Source: Bacillus sp. EB600 (GTDB lineage: Bacteria; Bacillota; Bacilli; Bacillales; Cytobacillaceae). Taken from it: a DNA stretch of 64,000 nucleotides. Positions within the stretch are counted from its first letter, which is position 1; each line of letters starts with the position of its first letter. The position numbers were made by a program, and so were the translations under genes. Below, one piece after another: positions 55,072 to 62,982 of this stretch. The DNA lies in assembly GCF_024494385.1 (NCBI RefSeq), contig NZ_JAEVLT010000024.1, forward strand, positions 1 through 64,000. Reading direction: 5' to 3'. The notes beneath the pieces were generated by a model. It ran no database searches, was not told the origin of the DNA, and saw only the letters and a list, made by a program, of their open reading frames with translations.

Positions 55072-55100
55072 ATTCTATAAGATATATCTTTGTTTGTCAA
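55072..55100 (-). promoter_or_regulatory. rplJ-rplL promoter
   Basis: A perfect -35 TTGACA (55095-55100) and a -10 TAGAAT (55072-55077) with 17-bp spacing, right after the rplA stop codon. Confidence 0.8.
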
Positions 55101-55107
55101 CAATCCA

Positions 55108-55806
55108 TTATTTTACTGCAGCGGTTGAAGGGTCAATCTTCACGCCAGGTCCCATTGTTGAAGCAACTGTGACATTCTTCATGTAAGTTCCTTTTGCAGC
55201 TGAAGGTTTTACTTTAACCATTGTTTCGAAAATAGTGTTGAAGTTTTCAACAAGCTTCTGATCTTCAAACGAAGCTTTACCGATTGGCACACTGATATTC
55301 CCAGCTTTATCAACACGGTATTCTACTTTACCTGCTTTGATTTCATTAACAGCTCTAGTTACATCAAATGTAACTGTACCTGTTTTAGGGTTTGGCATTA
55401 AACCTTTAGGTCCTAATACACGTCCTAGTTTACCAACTTCACCCATCATATCAGGAGTAGCAACGATAACGTCGAAGTCAAACCAGCCTTGTTGGATTTT
55501 GTTGATGTATTCTGTATCGCCTACAAAATCAGCTCCAGCAGCTTCTGCTTCCTTCACCTTTTCACCCTTCGCGAAAACGAGTACGCGTTGAGTTTTACCA
55601 GTTCCATTTGGAAGAACGACAGCACCACGGATTTGTTGGTCAGCTTTCTTAGGGTCAACCCCAAGACGGAATGCAACTTCAATCGTTGCATCAAATTTAG
55701 CAGTGTTCGTTTTTTTCACTAACTCAATTGCTTCAGCAACTGGATAAGCCTTTGTACGATCAATAAGCTTTACAGCTTCTAGATACTTCTTACCTTTTTT
55801 AGCCAT
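55108..55806 (-). CDS. rplA: 50S ribosomal protein L1
   Basis: A 232-aa uL1 protein (motif [17 protein letters not shown]-terminal [13 protein letters not shown]) of the L1 stalk that guides E-site tRNA. ATG with GGAGG upstream. L1 is a likely repressor of rplK-rplA by binding the leader. Confidence 0.98.
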   Translation of the reverse strand: MAKKGKKYLEAVKLIDRTKAYPVAEAIELVKKTNTAKFDATIEVAFRLGVDPKKADQQIRGAVVLPNGTGKTQRVLVFAKGEKVKEAEAAGADFVGDTEYINKIQQGWFDFDVIVATPDMMGEVGKLGRVLGPKGLMPNPKTGTVTFDVTRAVNEIKAGKVEYRVDKAGNISVPIGKASFEDQKLVENFNTIFETMVKVKPSAAKGTYMKNVTVASTMGPGVKIDPSTAAVK

Positions 55807-55861
55807 TTTAAGTTTTCCTCCTTGATTGTGGTTTTAACGGAATTACCTCTTACCTCCCACG

Positions 55862-55898
55862 AAAAAGGTTGCGAGTGTTATAGAACGTCGCAACCCTT
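55862..55898 (-). terminator. hairpin with T tract between rplK and rplA
   Basis: Minus-strand hairpin with arms GGGTTGCGA and TCGCAACCT, followed by TTTTTCG. It could partly terminate or stabilise the 3' end of a processed rplK message. Confidence 0.6.
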
Positions 55899-55926
55899 CA
55901 TTCAACAAAAACAGTTTTTACATGGA

Positions 55927-56352
55927 TTAATCTTCAATAACGATTCCCATGCTGCGTGCAGTACCCTCAACCATTCGCATGGCTGCTTCAACGCTTGCAG
56001 CGTTAAGGTCGGGCATTTTTTGTTCCGCAATCTCGCGTACTGTATCACGCTTTACTGTTGCTACTTTATTACGGTTAGGCTGGCCTGAACCAGACTGAAT
56101 TCCAGCTGCTACTTTTAAAAGAACTGCAGCGGGAGGAGTTTTCGTAATAAATGTAAATGAACGGTCTTCAAAAACCGTAATTTCAACAGGAATGATTAAA
56201 CCAGCTTGATCTGCTGTACGTGCGTTAAATTCTTTACAGAATCCCATGATGTTAACACCGGCTTGACCTAATGCAGGACCAACTGGTGGTGCTGGGTTAG
56301 CTTTGCCAGCAGGAATTTGTAATTTAACAACTTTAATTACCTTTTTAGCCAC
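55927..56352 (-). CDS. rplK: 50S ribosomal protein L11
   Basis: A 141-aa uL11 protein from the GTG at 56352, preceded by AAGGAGG. The N-terminal domain motif [19 protein letters not shown] is intact; this is the thiostrepton site region and the domain that supports RelA activation. First of the rplK-rplA pair. Confidence 0.97.
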   Translation of the reverse strand: MAKKVIKVVKLQIPAGKANPAPPVGPALGQAGVNIMGFCKEFNARTADQAGLIIPVEITVFEDRSFTFITKTPPAAVLLKVAAGIQSGSGQPNRNKVATVKRDTVREIAEQKMPDLNAASVEAAMRMVEGTARSMGIVIED

Positions 56353-56482
56353 GAGACACACCTCCTTAAAGTCCGTGATGTGGTAATAGGGATAAACCCT
56401 CCCACTCAACAATAGTCTTTATATAAAGATAAAGAACTTGACAAAATGTCTTGTCTCATTCCGAGACATACTGACCTATGAA

Positions 56483-56511
56483 ATAGTAACATTTTTTAGG
56501 ATTGATTTCAA
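56483..56511 (-). promoter_or_regulatory. rplK promoter
   Basis: A -35 TTGAAA (56506-56511) and a -10 TACTAT (56483-56488) with 17-bp spacing. The downstream leader has short hairpins (TGTCTC...GAGACA) that could belong to an L1 operator. Confidence 0.65.
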
Positions 56512-56564
56512 GTTTTTTTCGTTTTGATAAATTATTTTTCTTTGTATCAGGTGTTTTTGCTTTT

Positions 56565-57101
56565 CTATTCCATTTTCTCAATCTGCGAAAAATCCAGTTC
56601 TACCGGGGTGTCACGACCGAACATATTGACCAAGACCTTGAGCTTCGCTTTGTCTTTATCCATCTCTTCAATCGTTCCAGTAAAGTTAGCAAACGGACCT
56701 GCTTTAACCTTTACAGTTTCGCCCATTTCATAGTTCGCATCAAACCGTTTTTCTTCTACTCCCATATGCTTCAGAATAGAGCCTACTTCTTCATTAAGCA
56801 GCGGCGTCGGCTTTGAGCCGGAACCAGCGGAGCCAACAAATCCGGTAACACCAGGTGTGTTCCTCACTACATACCACGAATCGTCTGTCATTACTAATTC
56901 CACCAACACGTAGCCTGGGAAGACCTTTCTTTTCACTACTTTTTTCTTTCCATTTTTGATCTCTGTTTCTTCTTCTTCAGGAACTATGACACGGAAAATC
57001 TTATCAGCCATCCCCATTGATTCCACACGTTTTTCCAGGTTGGCCTTTACTTTATTCTCATAACCTGAGTAAGTATGGACAACGTACCAGTTTTTTTCCA
57101 T
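56565..57101 (-). CDS. nusG: transcription termination/antitermination factor NusG
   Basis: A 178-aa NusG with an NGN domain (start MEKNWYVVHTYSGYE, about 1-115) and a C-terminal KOW domain (about 125-178). It binds RNA polymerase and affects pausing and Rho. ATG with a GGGAGGG about 20 nt upstream and a weaker site closer. It is separated from secE by 429 bp including a repeat and a terminator. Confidence 0.96.
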   Translation of the reverse strand: MEKNWYVVHTYSGYENKVKANLEKRVESMGMADKIFRVIVPEEEETEIKNGKKKVVKRKVFPGYVLVELVMTDDSWYVVRNTPGVTGFVGSAGSGSKPTPLLNEEVGSILKHMGVEEKRFDANYEMGETVKVKAGPFANFTGTIEEMDKDKAKLKVLVNMFGRDTPVELDFSQIEKME

Positions 57102-57175
57102 TCAGTAGGACTAATTCGTCCGTCCCTCCCTATTTTTAATAATATAAAAGTATAACAGTTTAAACTTTGGGAATT

Positions 57176-57443
57176 GTCTAGCTTCGACGCACAGGACGTG
57201 CTAGTGCCGACGTTGCCGCCAGGAGGGCGGCGCTTTTAGTCGGCCAGCGCCCAGCGACTAGTGTACCTCGCCCACCTCCCTATGATAAGTCAACATCGAA
57301 TCGCTTACGCTCTTCGTGTTTCCTTTATCTCAGTCGGTGTGCTCCAGCCCATACGGACTTGCATAGGATGTGCTGACGTCGACGTTCGCCACAGGACGTG
57401 GCGGTTTTTAGTCGACGTTCCTTAGTTCGGGCGCTTCGCTTTT
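57176..57443. repeat. long imperfect intergenic repeat, copy A, with two inserted hairpin modules
   Basis: This 268-bp element shares a core of about 100 bp (57246-57350) with copy B at 62543-62647, including the identical blocks CTTACGCTCTTCGTGTTTCC and TTTATCTCAGTCGGTGTGCT, the GTCTAGCT left end and the GGGCGCTTC-CGCTTTT right end. Copy A has two extra GC-rich modules (57191-57244 and 57364-57416) that resemble each other and each form a hairpin (GCCGCC...GGCGGC; CGCCA...TGGCG). No coding capacity. It resembles the bcr/REP-like elements of Bacillus chromosomes. Confidence 0.85.
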
Positions 57444-57454
57444 ATTTTTAGGCA

Positions 57455-57483
57455 AATGAAAAAACCCGTTAAACGGGCTTTAC
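57455..57483 (-). terminator. terminator between secE and nusG
   Basis: Minus-strand hairpin AAAGCCCG-TTTAA-CGGGTTTTTTC with a T tract. It lies after secE and before the repeat and nusG, although these two genes are normally co-transcribed. Confidence 0.75.
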
Positions 57484-57530
57484 ATAAAATTTCCTCTTAT
57501 ATTGTTCATTATACCATGAAACCCTAATTG

Positions 57531-57713
57531 TTATTCAAGAATTAACCGAATCAATTTGGAAATTCCAAAATCGATAACCTCAAAAAACAGAGCAAAAAAG
57601 ATAACAGTTGATAAAACAGTAATTGTATACCGAGTCAGTTCCTTACGTTTTGGCCAGCTGACCTTCCTCATTTCACGAACAATATCGCTGAAAAACTTTG
57701 TAATGCGATGCAT
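57531..57713 (-). CDS. secE: preprotein translocase subunit SecE
   Basis: A 60-aa short-form SecE with a basic amphipathic helix (VREMRKVSWPKRKELTRYT) and one membrane helix (about 30-52). It clamps SecY. ATG with GGAGG upstream. Follows rpmG after about 43 nt. Confidence 0.95.
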   Translation of the reverse strand: MHRITKFFSDIVREMRKVSWPKRKELTRYTITVLSTVIFFALFFEVIDFGISKLIRLILE

Positions 57714-57756
57714 GTTGTAACCTCCAACTATGAATAGCTATCTATATCTATTAAAA

Positions 57757-57903
57757 TTACTTTGTTTCGCGGTGGACAGTATGCGTTCCACACGTTTTAC
57801 AAAACTTCTTTAATTCCAATCGCTCAGTCTGGTCAGCCTTTTCAGGGTATGAATAGTTCCTTGATCCACAATCAGTACAAGCTAGAATCGTTTTTTTACT
57901 CAT
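57757..57903 (-). CDS. rpmG: 50S ribosomal protein L33, zinc-binding form
   Basis: A 48-aa bL33 read directly from the minus strand (start [18 protein letters not shown]). Two CxxC pairs, Cys9/Cys12 and Cys35/Cys38, make it the zinc-containing form. It lies between sigH and secE as B. subtilis rpmGB does. A GGTG ribosome site precedes the ATG. Confidence 0.93.
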   Translation of the reverse strand: MSKKTILACTDCGSRNYSYPEKADQTERLELKKFCKTCGTHTVHRETK

Positions 57904-58018
57904 CAATTAACACCTACTATTGCCTACGTTTATATCCTTAAAAATGTAACATGGCCCCTATTTAATGTCAATAACCCCTGGGAGTGTATTAATTGATCAG
58001 ACAAAAACCAAAGCGTTT

Positions 58019-58663
58019 TTAAAGTGAGAATTCGCGGATTTCCAAATATCTTTCTAGTTTTCTTTTAACACGCTGGAGGGCATTATCAATCGACTTCACA
58101 TGCCGGTTAAGTTCTTCAGATATTTCTTGGTACGATTGCCCCTCTAAGTAAAGAGAAAGCACTTTACGCTCTAAGTCACTTAATAACTCTGTCATTTTCA
58201 CTTCAATATTATCAAACTCTTCCTGATTAATAATCAATTCCTCAGGATCGAGCACCTTTGCTCCCGATAAAATATCCATTAAAGTTCGATCGGATTCTTC
58301 GTCATAAATAGGCTTGTCCAAAGAAACATATGAATTTAACGGAATATGCTTTTGCCTTGTTGCAGTTTTAATGGCTGTGATAATCTGCCTTGTAATGCAT
58401 AACTCAGCAAATGCCTTAAACGATGTAAGTTTTTCTTCACGAAAATCACGGATTGCCTTGTATAGACCAATCATTCCTTCTTGAACGATATCCTCTTTAT
58501 CAGCACCAATTAAAAAATAGGATCTTGCTTTTGCCCGGACAAAATTCCGATATTTATGAATCAAATAATCTAACGCTTCGCTTTCTCCGTTGTGAACCAA
58601 TTCAACGATCTGTTCGTCATCCAGCGACATTAATCTTGTATCATTTGTTGATATGAAGTCCAT
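58019..58663 (-). CDS. sigH: RNA polymerase sigma-H (early sporulation)
   Basis: A 214-aa sigma-70 family factor with region 2 (SEALDYLIHKYRNFVRAKAR and GADKEDIVQEGMIGLYKAI) and region 4 (YQEISEELNRHVKSIDNALQR). It drives early sporulation and competence genes. I chose the ATG at 58663, with GGGAGGGG 12 nt upstream; a start 11 codons earlier would overlap that site. Confidence 0.96.
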   Translation of the reverse strand: MDFISTNDTRLMSLDDEQIVELVHNGESEALDYLIHKYRNFVRAKARSYFLIGADKEDIVQEGMIGLYKAIRDFREEKLTSFKAFAELCITRQIITAIKTATRQKHIPLNSYVSLDKPIYDEESDRTLMDILSGAKVLDPEELIINQEEFDNIEVKMTELLSDLERKVLSLYLEGQSYQEISEELNRHVKSIDNALQRVKRKLERYLEIREFSL

Positions 58664-58706
58664 ACTTTCAAGGGTCCCCTCCCGCCGAACAAGCATAGTT
58701 AGAATT

Positions 58707-58736
58707 ATTATACAGTAGAAATTTTTAAATGGTCAA
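58707..58736 (-). promoter_or_regulatory. sigH promoter
   Basis: A -35 TTGACC (58731-58736) and a perfect -10 TATAAT (58707-58712) spaced 18 bp, overlapping the end of rae1. In B. subtilis sigH transcription is held down by AbrB; no AbrB site can be read reliably. Confidence 0.75.
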
Positions 58737-58739
58737 TGC

Positions 58740-59249
58740 TCATTTCTCACCTCTGCGCCATTTTTCAAAAATTTCTGCCACTTCATTGCTAATTGGAATC
58801 TTTGAAGCGGGTTTGTTTTCTTGGATATTCTTAACGTTTTTTTCGATCCTTTTTTCTATTTGTTGCACTTCAGTTAACAGCTCGCGAGCAGAAATCCGTA
58901 ACGCTCCTTGACCGAAAATTGCCCATTGCTCCGTATAATCAGAAGTTGCCACATGGATTTGGGTTTTGCGATTACTTAATTGAATAGCCAATTTTTCAAT
59001 TCGTTCATCCGCTGTTTCATTTTCCTTTGTAAAAATAACTTCAACCTTATGGCTTTTAAGCTTTTTTTCGGTTCCTTGCACAATGTAGGCATCAAAAACG
59101 ACAATCACACGGTACCCTGAATAGGCTTGTAATTCTGCCATTTTTTCAATTAAGAGATCACGGGCAGCAGCTAAATCTTTATCCCTTAAGGCCTTTAACT
59201 CTGGCCAGGCACCAATAATGTTATAGCCATCAACAATTAGAATGTCCAT
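58740..59249 (-). CDS. rae1: ribosome-dependent endoribonuclease Rae1 (YacP)
   Basis: A 169-aa NYN/PIN-like nuclease with acidic residues in ILIVDGYNIIGAWP, VVFDAYIVQG, KENETADERIE and ATSDYTEQ. B. subtilis Rae1 cuts translated mRNAs in the ribosomal A site. ATG start; it follows rlmB by 2 nt. Confidence 0.93.
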   Translation of the reverse strand: MDILIVDGYNIIGAWPELKALRDKDLAAARDLLIEKMAELQAYSGYRVIVVFDAYIVQGTEKKLKSHKVEVIFTKENETADERIEKLAIQLSNRKTQIHVATSDYTEQWAIFGQGALRISARELLTEVQQIEKRIEKNVKNIQENKPASKIPISNEVAEIFEKWRRGEK

Positions 59250-59251
59250 TG

Positions 59252-60016
59252 CTATCCCTCAAGCGGGTAACGTTTCCGATATACCTCATACATTAGCAAT
59301 GAAGCGGCCACGGAGGCATTTAAGGAGGTTACCTTCCCAGCCATCGGAAGCTTGATTAAAAAGTCACATTTATCTCTGATCAGCCTGCCCATACCTTTCC
59401 CTTCACTGCCAATCACAAGTCCCAAAGGAAGAGTCCCATCAAAACGGCGATAATCTTCTGTCCCGCTCGCATCCGTTCCGACAATCCATACACCAAGCTC
59501 CTTTAATTGATCAATTGTTCTTGCCATATTCGTTACGCGAACAACGGGTATATATTCAATTGCTCCAGTTGATGCTTTAGCGACAGTAGCCGTTAAACCA
59601 ACGGCTCTTCGTTTCGGGATAATAATTCCGTGCGCCCCAACAGCATCAGCCGTTCTCATAATCGAGCCAAGGTTATGCGGGTCCTCAATTTCATCTAATA
59701 GGAGGAAAAATGGTGGCTCCTCTCTCTTTTTGGCGGCGGCAAATAAATCATCCAGCTCAGCATATTGGTAAGCAGCAACATAAGCAAGGACGCCTTGATG
59801 GTTTCCATCCGTTATTAGGTCAAGCTTCTTTTTGGGGACAAATTGAACAATCACATTTCCTTCCCTTGCCAGTTGAGTAATTTGCTGCATTTGGCCGCGC
59901 TGTGAACCTTCCGCAATCAAAATCTTATTAATATCTCGATTGGATTTAAGAGCCTCGATGATTGGATTCTTCCCAATGATATATTCCTGTTCCTGTTCCT
60001 GTTCCTGATTCATCAC
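59252..60016 (-). CDS. rlmB: 23S rRNA (guanosine-2'-O-)-methyltransferase RlmB family
   Basis: A 254-aa SpoU/TrmH-type 2'-O-methyltransferase with the three motifs DEIEDPHNLGSIMRTADA, GSEGKGM and LNASVAASLLMYE. It starts at the first of two ATG codons, overlapping the mrnC stop by one base. The N-terminus has an unusual EQEQEQE run encoded by four copies of a 6-bp repeat. Confidence 0.93.
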   Translation of the reverse strand: MMNQEQEQEQEYIIGKNPIIEALKSNRDINKILIAEGSQRGQMQQITQLAREGNVIVQFVPKKKLDLITDGNHQGVLAYVAAYQYAELDDLFAAAKKREEPPFFLLLDEIEDPHNLGSIMRTADAVGAHGIIIPKRRAVGLTATVAKASTGAIEYIPVVRVTNMARTIDQLKELGVWIVGTDASGTEDYRRFDGTLPLGLVIGSEGKGMGRLIRDKCDFLIKLPMAGKVTSLNASVAASLLMYEVYRKRYPLEG

Positions 60017-60435
60017 TACACTCCTCTCAACTTTTCTTCTACATATGAAAATGCCTGCTCGATAAGTTCTTCTAATCGATCATTATTGCCAAGCAAGTAC
60101 AGATAACCCATTAATGCTTCAAAAGCTGTACTATAATGATATGTTTGCACATCCGTGTTTTTTGGAACCGTTGCAGATTTAGCATTTCTGCCGCGCATAA
60201 CAACTGCCACTTCTTCTTTAGTTAAGCAGTCATTATCTAGCATTTTAAAAAGAATTGAACACTGTGCTTTAGCCGAAACATATCTTGTTCCTTCGCGGTG
60301 TAAGTGATTCGGTTTTACTTGCCCACTTTGAATGAGGTGGCGTCTTACATAGACCTCAAAGATTGCATCCCCCATATAGGCAAGAGCCAAGCTATTCAAT
60401 TGTTTTGGGTCCACATTATTTTCATAATGGAGCAT
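60016..60435 (-). CDS. mrnC: Mini-ribonuclease III
   Basis: A 139-aa RNase III catalytic domain without an RNA-binding domain. The signature [19 protein letters not shown] near the start and [14 protein letters not shown] near the end hold the acidic catalytic residues. It matures 23S rRNA ends. ATG start, 4 nt after cysS. Confidence 0.95.
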   Translation of the reverse strand: MLHYENNVDPKQLNSLALAYMGDAIFEVYVRRHLIQSGQVKPNHLHREGTRYVSAKAQCSILFKMLDNDCLTKEEVAVVMRGRNAKSATVPKNTDVQTYHYSTAFEALMGYLYLLGNNDRLEELIEQAFSYVEEKLRGV

Positions 60436-60439
60436 CGAT

Positions 60440-61837
60440 TTAGCCTCTCTTCCATCTTGTTCCTTGCGGTGTATCTTCTAAAATAATATGCAACTCTTTC
60501 AACTGGTCTCTTATTTGATCGGATAGCTGAAAGTTTCGGTCCTTACGAGCTTGATTTCGCTTTTCAATCAATGCATCAATGTCCGCATCCAGCATTGCTT
60601 CTTTTTTAAATGTTAGACCTAAAACATGTGAGAGGTCTTCAAATTCTGTTACAAAAGCATCAATTACCGCAACGGCTGTATTTTTTTCCATTAAATAGTA
60701 GTTAGCAAGCTTAGAAAGCTCAAACAAAACTGAAACAGCATTTGCCGTATTAAAGTCATCATCCATTTCTTGGATAAACTGCTCTTTTAATTCGGCTATT
60801 TTATCAAGCCATTCCTGATTGTTTTCCGTTAAATCTGTGCTGGCTTCTCGGCGGTGCTTTAAGTTGTGATAGGATGTTGTTAATCTTTCCAATGCGGCCT
60901 TTGTACTCTCCAACAATTCTTCACTATAATTAATTGGATTCCGATAATGCACAGAGAGCATAAAAAACCGTAAAACTTGTGGATCATGCTTTTTAATAAT
61001 GTCATGGACAAGGACAAAGTTCCCTAACGATTTGGACATCTTTTCATTATCAATATTAATATAACCATTGTGCATCCAATAGTTTGCGAATGTTTTACCT
61101 GAAAGTGCTTCGGATTGAGCAATCTCATTTTCATGATGTGGGAAGGCTAAATCCTGCCCTCCAGCATGAATATCGATCGTTTCACCTAGATATTTTTTCG
61201 CCATAGCAGAGCACTCAATGTGCCAGCCTGGTCGGCCAACTCCCCAAGGACTTTCCCAATAGATTTCTCCTTCCTTTGCAGCCTTCCATAATGCAAAGTC
61301 TAGATCGTCTTGTTTCTTTTCCCCTACTTCAATCCTAGCGCCAATTTGCAGATCATCAACGGATTGATGGGAAAGCTTTCCGTAGCCATTGAATTTTCTG
61401 GTCCGGAAATAAACATCTCCCTCTGATTCATAAGCGTATCCTTTTTCAATCAATTTACTGATGAATTCAATAATAATTTCCATGTTTTCCATAACCCGCG
61501 GATGCACGTCTGCCTTCTTGCATCCTAGGGCAGTAACGTCTTCAAAATAGGCCTCGACAAAACGGTTGGCGATCGTTGGAACATCCGCTCCAAGCTCTTT
61601 TGCCGCCCGAATAAGCTTATCGTCTACATCTGTAAAGTTTGAGACATATTTAACATCATAACCCCGATATTCAAAGTAACGACGGACTGTGTCAAATACA
61701 ATCGCAGGCCTTGCATTTCCAATATGAATATAGTTATAGACCGTTGGTCCGCAAACATACATTTTTACTTTTCCTTCTTCGATTGGAACAAATACTTCCT
61801 TTTTACGAGTTAACGTATTATATACTTGGATGGTCAT
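60440..61837 (-). CDS. cysS: cysteinyl-tRNA synthetase
   Basis: A 465-aa class I synthetase with a zinc Cys at [18 protein letters not shown] (HIGN signature), the CSAM zinc site, [10 protein letters not shown] and [11 protein letters not shown] overlaps the cysE stop by 4 nt. Co-transcribed with cysE from the T-box leader. Confidence 0.97.
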   Translation of the reverse strand: MTIQVYNTLTRKKEVFVPIEEGKVKMYVCGPTVYNYIHIGNARPAIVFDTVRRYFEYRGYDVKYVSNFTDVDDKLIRAAKELGADVPTIANRFVEAYFEDVTALGCKKADVHPRVMENMEIIIEFISKLIEKGYAYESEGDVYFRTRKFNGYGKLSHQSVDDLQIGARIEVGEKKQDDLDFALWKAAKEGEIYWESPWGVGRPGWHIECSAMAKKYLGETIDIHAGGQDLAFPHHENEIAQSEALSGKTFANYWMHNGYINIDNEKMSKSLGNFVLVHDIIKKHDPQVLRFFMLSVHYRNPINYSEELLESTKAALERLTTSYHNLKHRREASTDLTENNQEWLDKIAELKEQFIQEMDDDFNTANAVSVLFELSKLANYYLMEKNTAVAVIDAFVTEFEDLSHVLGLTFKKEAMLDADIDALIEKRNQARKDRNFQLSDQIRDQLKELHIILEDTPQGTRWKRG

Positions 61838-62487
61838 TTTACTTTAACCCCTTCTTCTTTTACCTTCTCCAGCGCCTGTCTAAGTTGGCAAATTTCCATT
61901 TCCATCTCTTTAAGTCGATCAGCAACTGGATCTGGTAAATTACTATGATTAAAATCCTTGCCTATTTTTCTTCCATCTTGAACAACAACTCTTCCAGGTA
62001 CCCCAACAACAGTTGAATTGGGTGGAACTTCCCTTAGAACAACGGACCCTCCGCCTATTTTGGAATTTTCTCCAATCGTAATCGACCCCAACACCTTTGC
62101 CCCAGTTGAAATCAGGACATTATCCTTTATCGTCGGATGTCGTTTACCTTTTTCTTTACCGGTTCCTCCTAATGTAACCCCTTGATAGAGGGTAACATTA
62201 TCTCCAATTTCACATGTCTCACCAATGACTACTCCCATTCCGTGGTCGATGAAAAGGCGCCTGCCGATTATGGCTCCTGGATGGATTTCGATTCCCGTAA
62301 AAAAGCGGCTTGTTTGGGAAATGACCCGGGCAAGAAAATAATATTTCCGTTTATAAAGAGCATGTGCAAATCGGTGCGACCATATGGCATGGAGACCGGA
62401 GTAGGTCAAAATAACTTCTAAATAACTTCGTGCAGCCGGATCCTGCTCGAAAATAACATCAACATCCTCCTTTAACCTTCTAAACAT
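61834..62487 (-). CDS. cysE: serine O-acetyltransferase
   Basis: A 217-aa hexapeptide-repeat acetyltransferase with an N-terminal helical domain and left-handed beta-helix ([22 protein letters not shown] and repeats to about residue 185). It makes O-acetylserine for cysteine synthesis. Unlike plant/E. coli forms the N-terminus is short, as in B. subtilis. It lies directly downstream of a Cys T-box and a repeat element. Confidence 0.96.
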   Translation of the reverse strand: MFRRLKEDVDVIFEQDPAARSYLEVILTYSGLHAIWSHRFAHALYKRKYYFLARVISQTSRFFTGIEIHPGAIIGRRLFIDHGMGVVIGETCEIGDNVTLYQGVTLGGTGKEKGKRHPTIKDNVLISTGAKVLGSITIGENSKIGGGSVVLREVPPNSTVVGVPGRVVVQDGRKIGKDFNHSNLPDPVADRLKEMEMEICQLRQALEKVKEEGVKVK

Positions 62488-62531
62488 TCCCCTTCTCCCC
62501 CTTTTTATCGTTATCTTGAACTTTAATCACT

Positions 62532-62685
62532 GTCTAGCTCCAACCGCCCAGCGCCTAGTGGACTTCACCCACCTCCCTACGATAAGTCAAGCACGAATGC
62601 GCTTACGCTCTTCGTGTTTCCTTTATCTCAGTCGGTGTGCTCCAGTCCCCAGTCCATACGGCACTAATCGGGCGCTTCCGCTTTT
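62532..62685. repeat. long imperfect intergenic repeat, copy B
   Basis: A 154-bp element sharing its left end (GTCTAGCT), a core of about 100 bp and its right end (GGGCGCTTC-CGCTTTT) with copy A at 57176-57443, but lacking copy A's two hairpin modules. It sits between the T-box terminator and cysE, so it is part of the cysE 5' untranslated region when read through. Confidence 0.85.
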
Positions 62686-62690
62686 CTAAT

Positions 62691-62930
62691 AAAAAAGCGT
62701 CTCTGTCATATAGACAGAGACGCTTAAGGCGCGGTTCCACTCTGTTTAGACCATTATCTGGTCTCAACTTTATCCTTTTAACGGAAGGCTCCGCCCAAGT
62801 CTACATGAATATTCACTTCGAAATGGGACTCAGAGGTGCACTTCTAAAAACGAGGGGCTTGAACCACTTTCAGCCGATGGCGGTTCTCTCTTTAAAGCAT
62901 CATTTTTATACTTTTCCTCTTCAACATTTT
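62691..62930 (-). promoter_or_regulatory. T-box riboswitch, probably tRNA-Cys, controlling cysE-cysS
   Basis: On the minus strand the T-box sequence AGAGTGGAACCGCG (62729-62744) is followed by a strong terminator hairpin, GCGTCTCTGTC...GACAGAGACGC with TTTTTT (62691-62725). Upstream lies the Stem I region; GAAGTGCACC contains a TGC (62838-62840 on the plus-strand coordinates) that fits a Cys specifier codon. Uncharged tRNA-Cys would prevent termination. The same arrangement is known in Bacillus gltX-cysE-cysS. Confidence 0.88.
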
Positions 62931-62953
62931 TACATTATAAATTTCTTTCTTAT

Positions 62954-62982
62954 ACTATATTATATTTTTGGAATAATGTTAA
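62954..62982 (-). promoter_or_regulatory. cysE-cysS promoter overlapping the end of gltX
   Basis: A -35 TTAACA (62977-62982) and a -10 TATAGT (62954-62959) with 17-bp spacing. The -35 contains the gltX stop codon. Confidence 0.7.
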
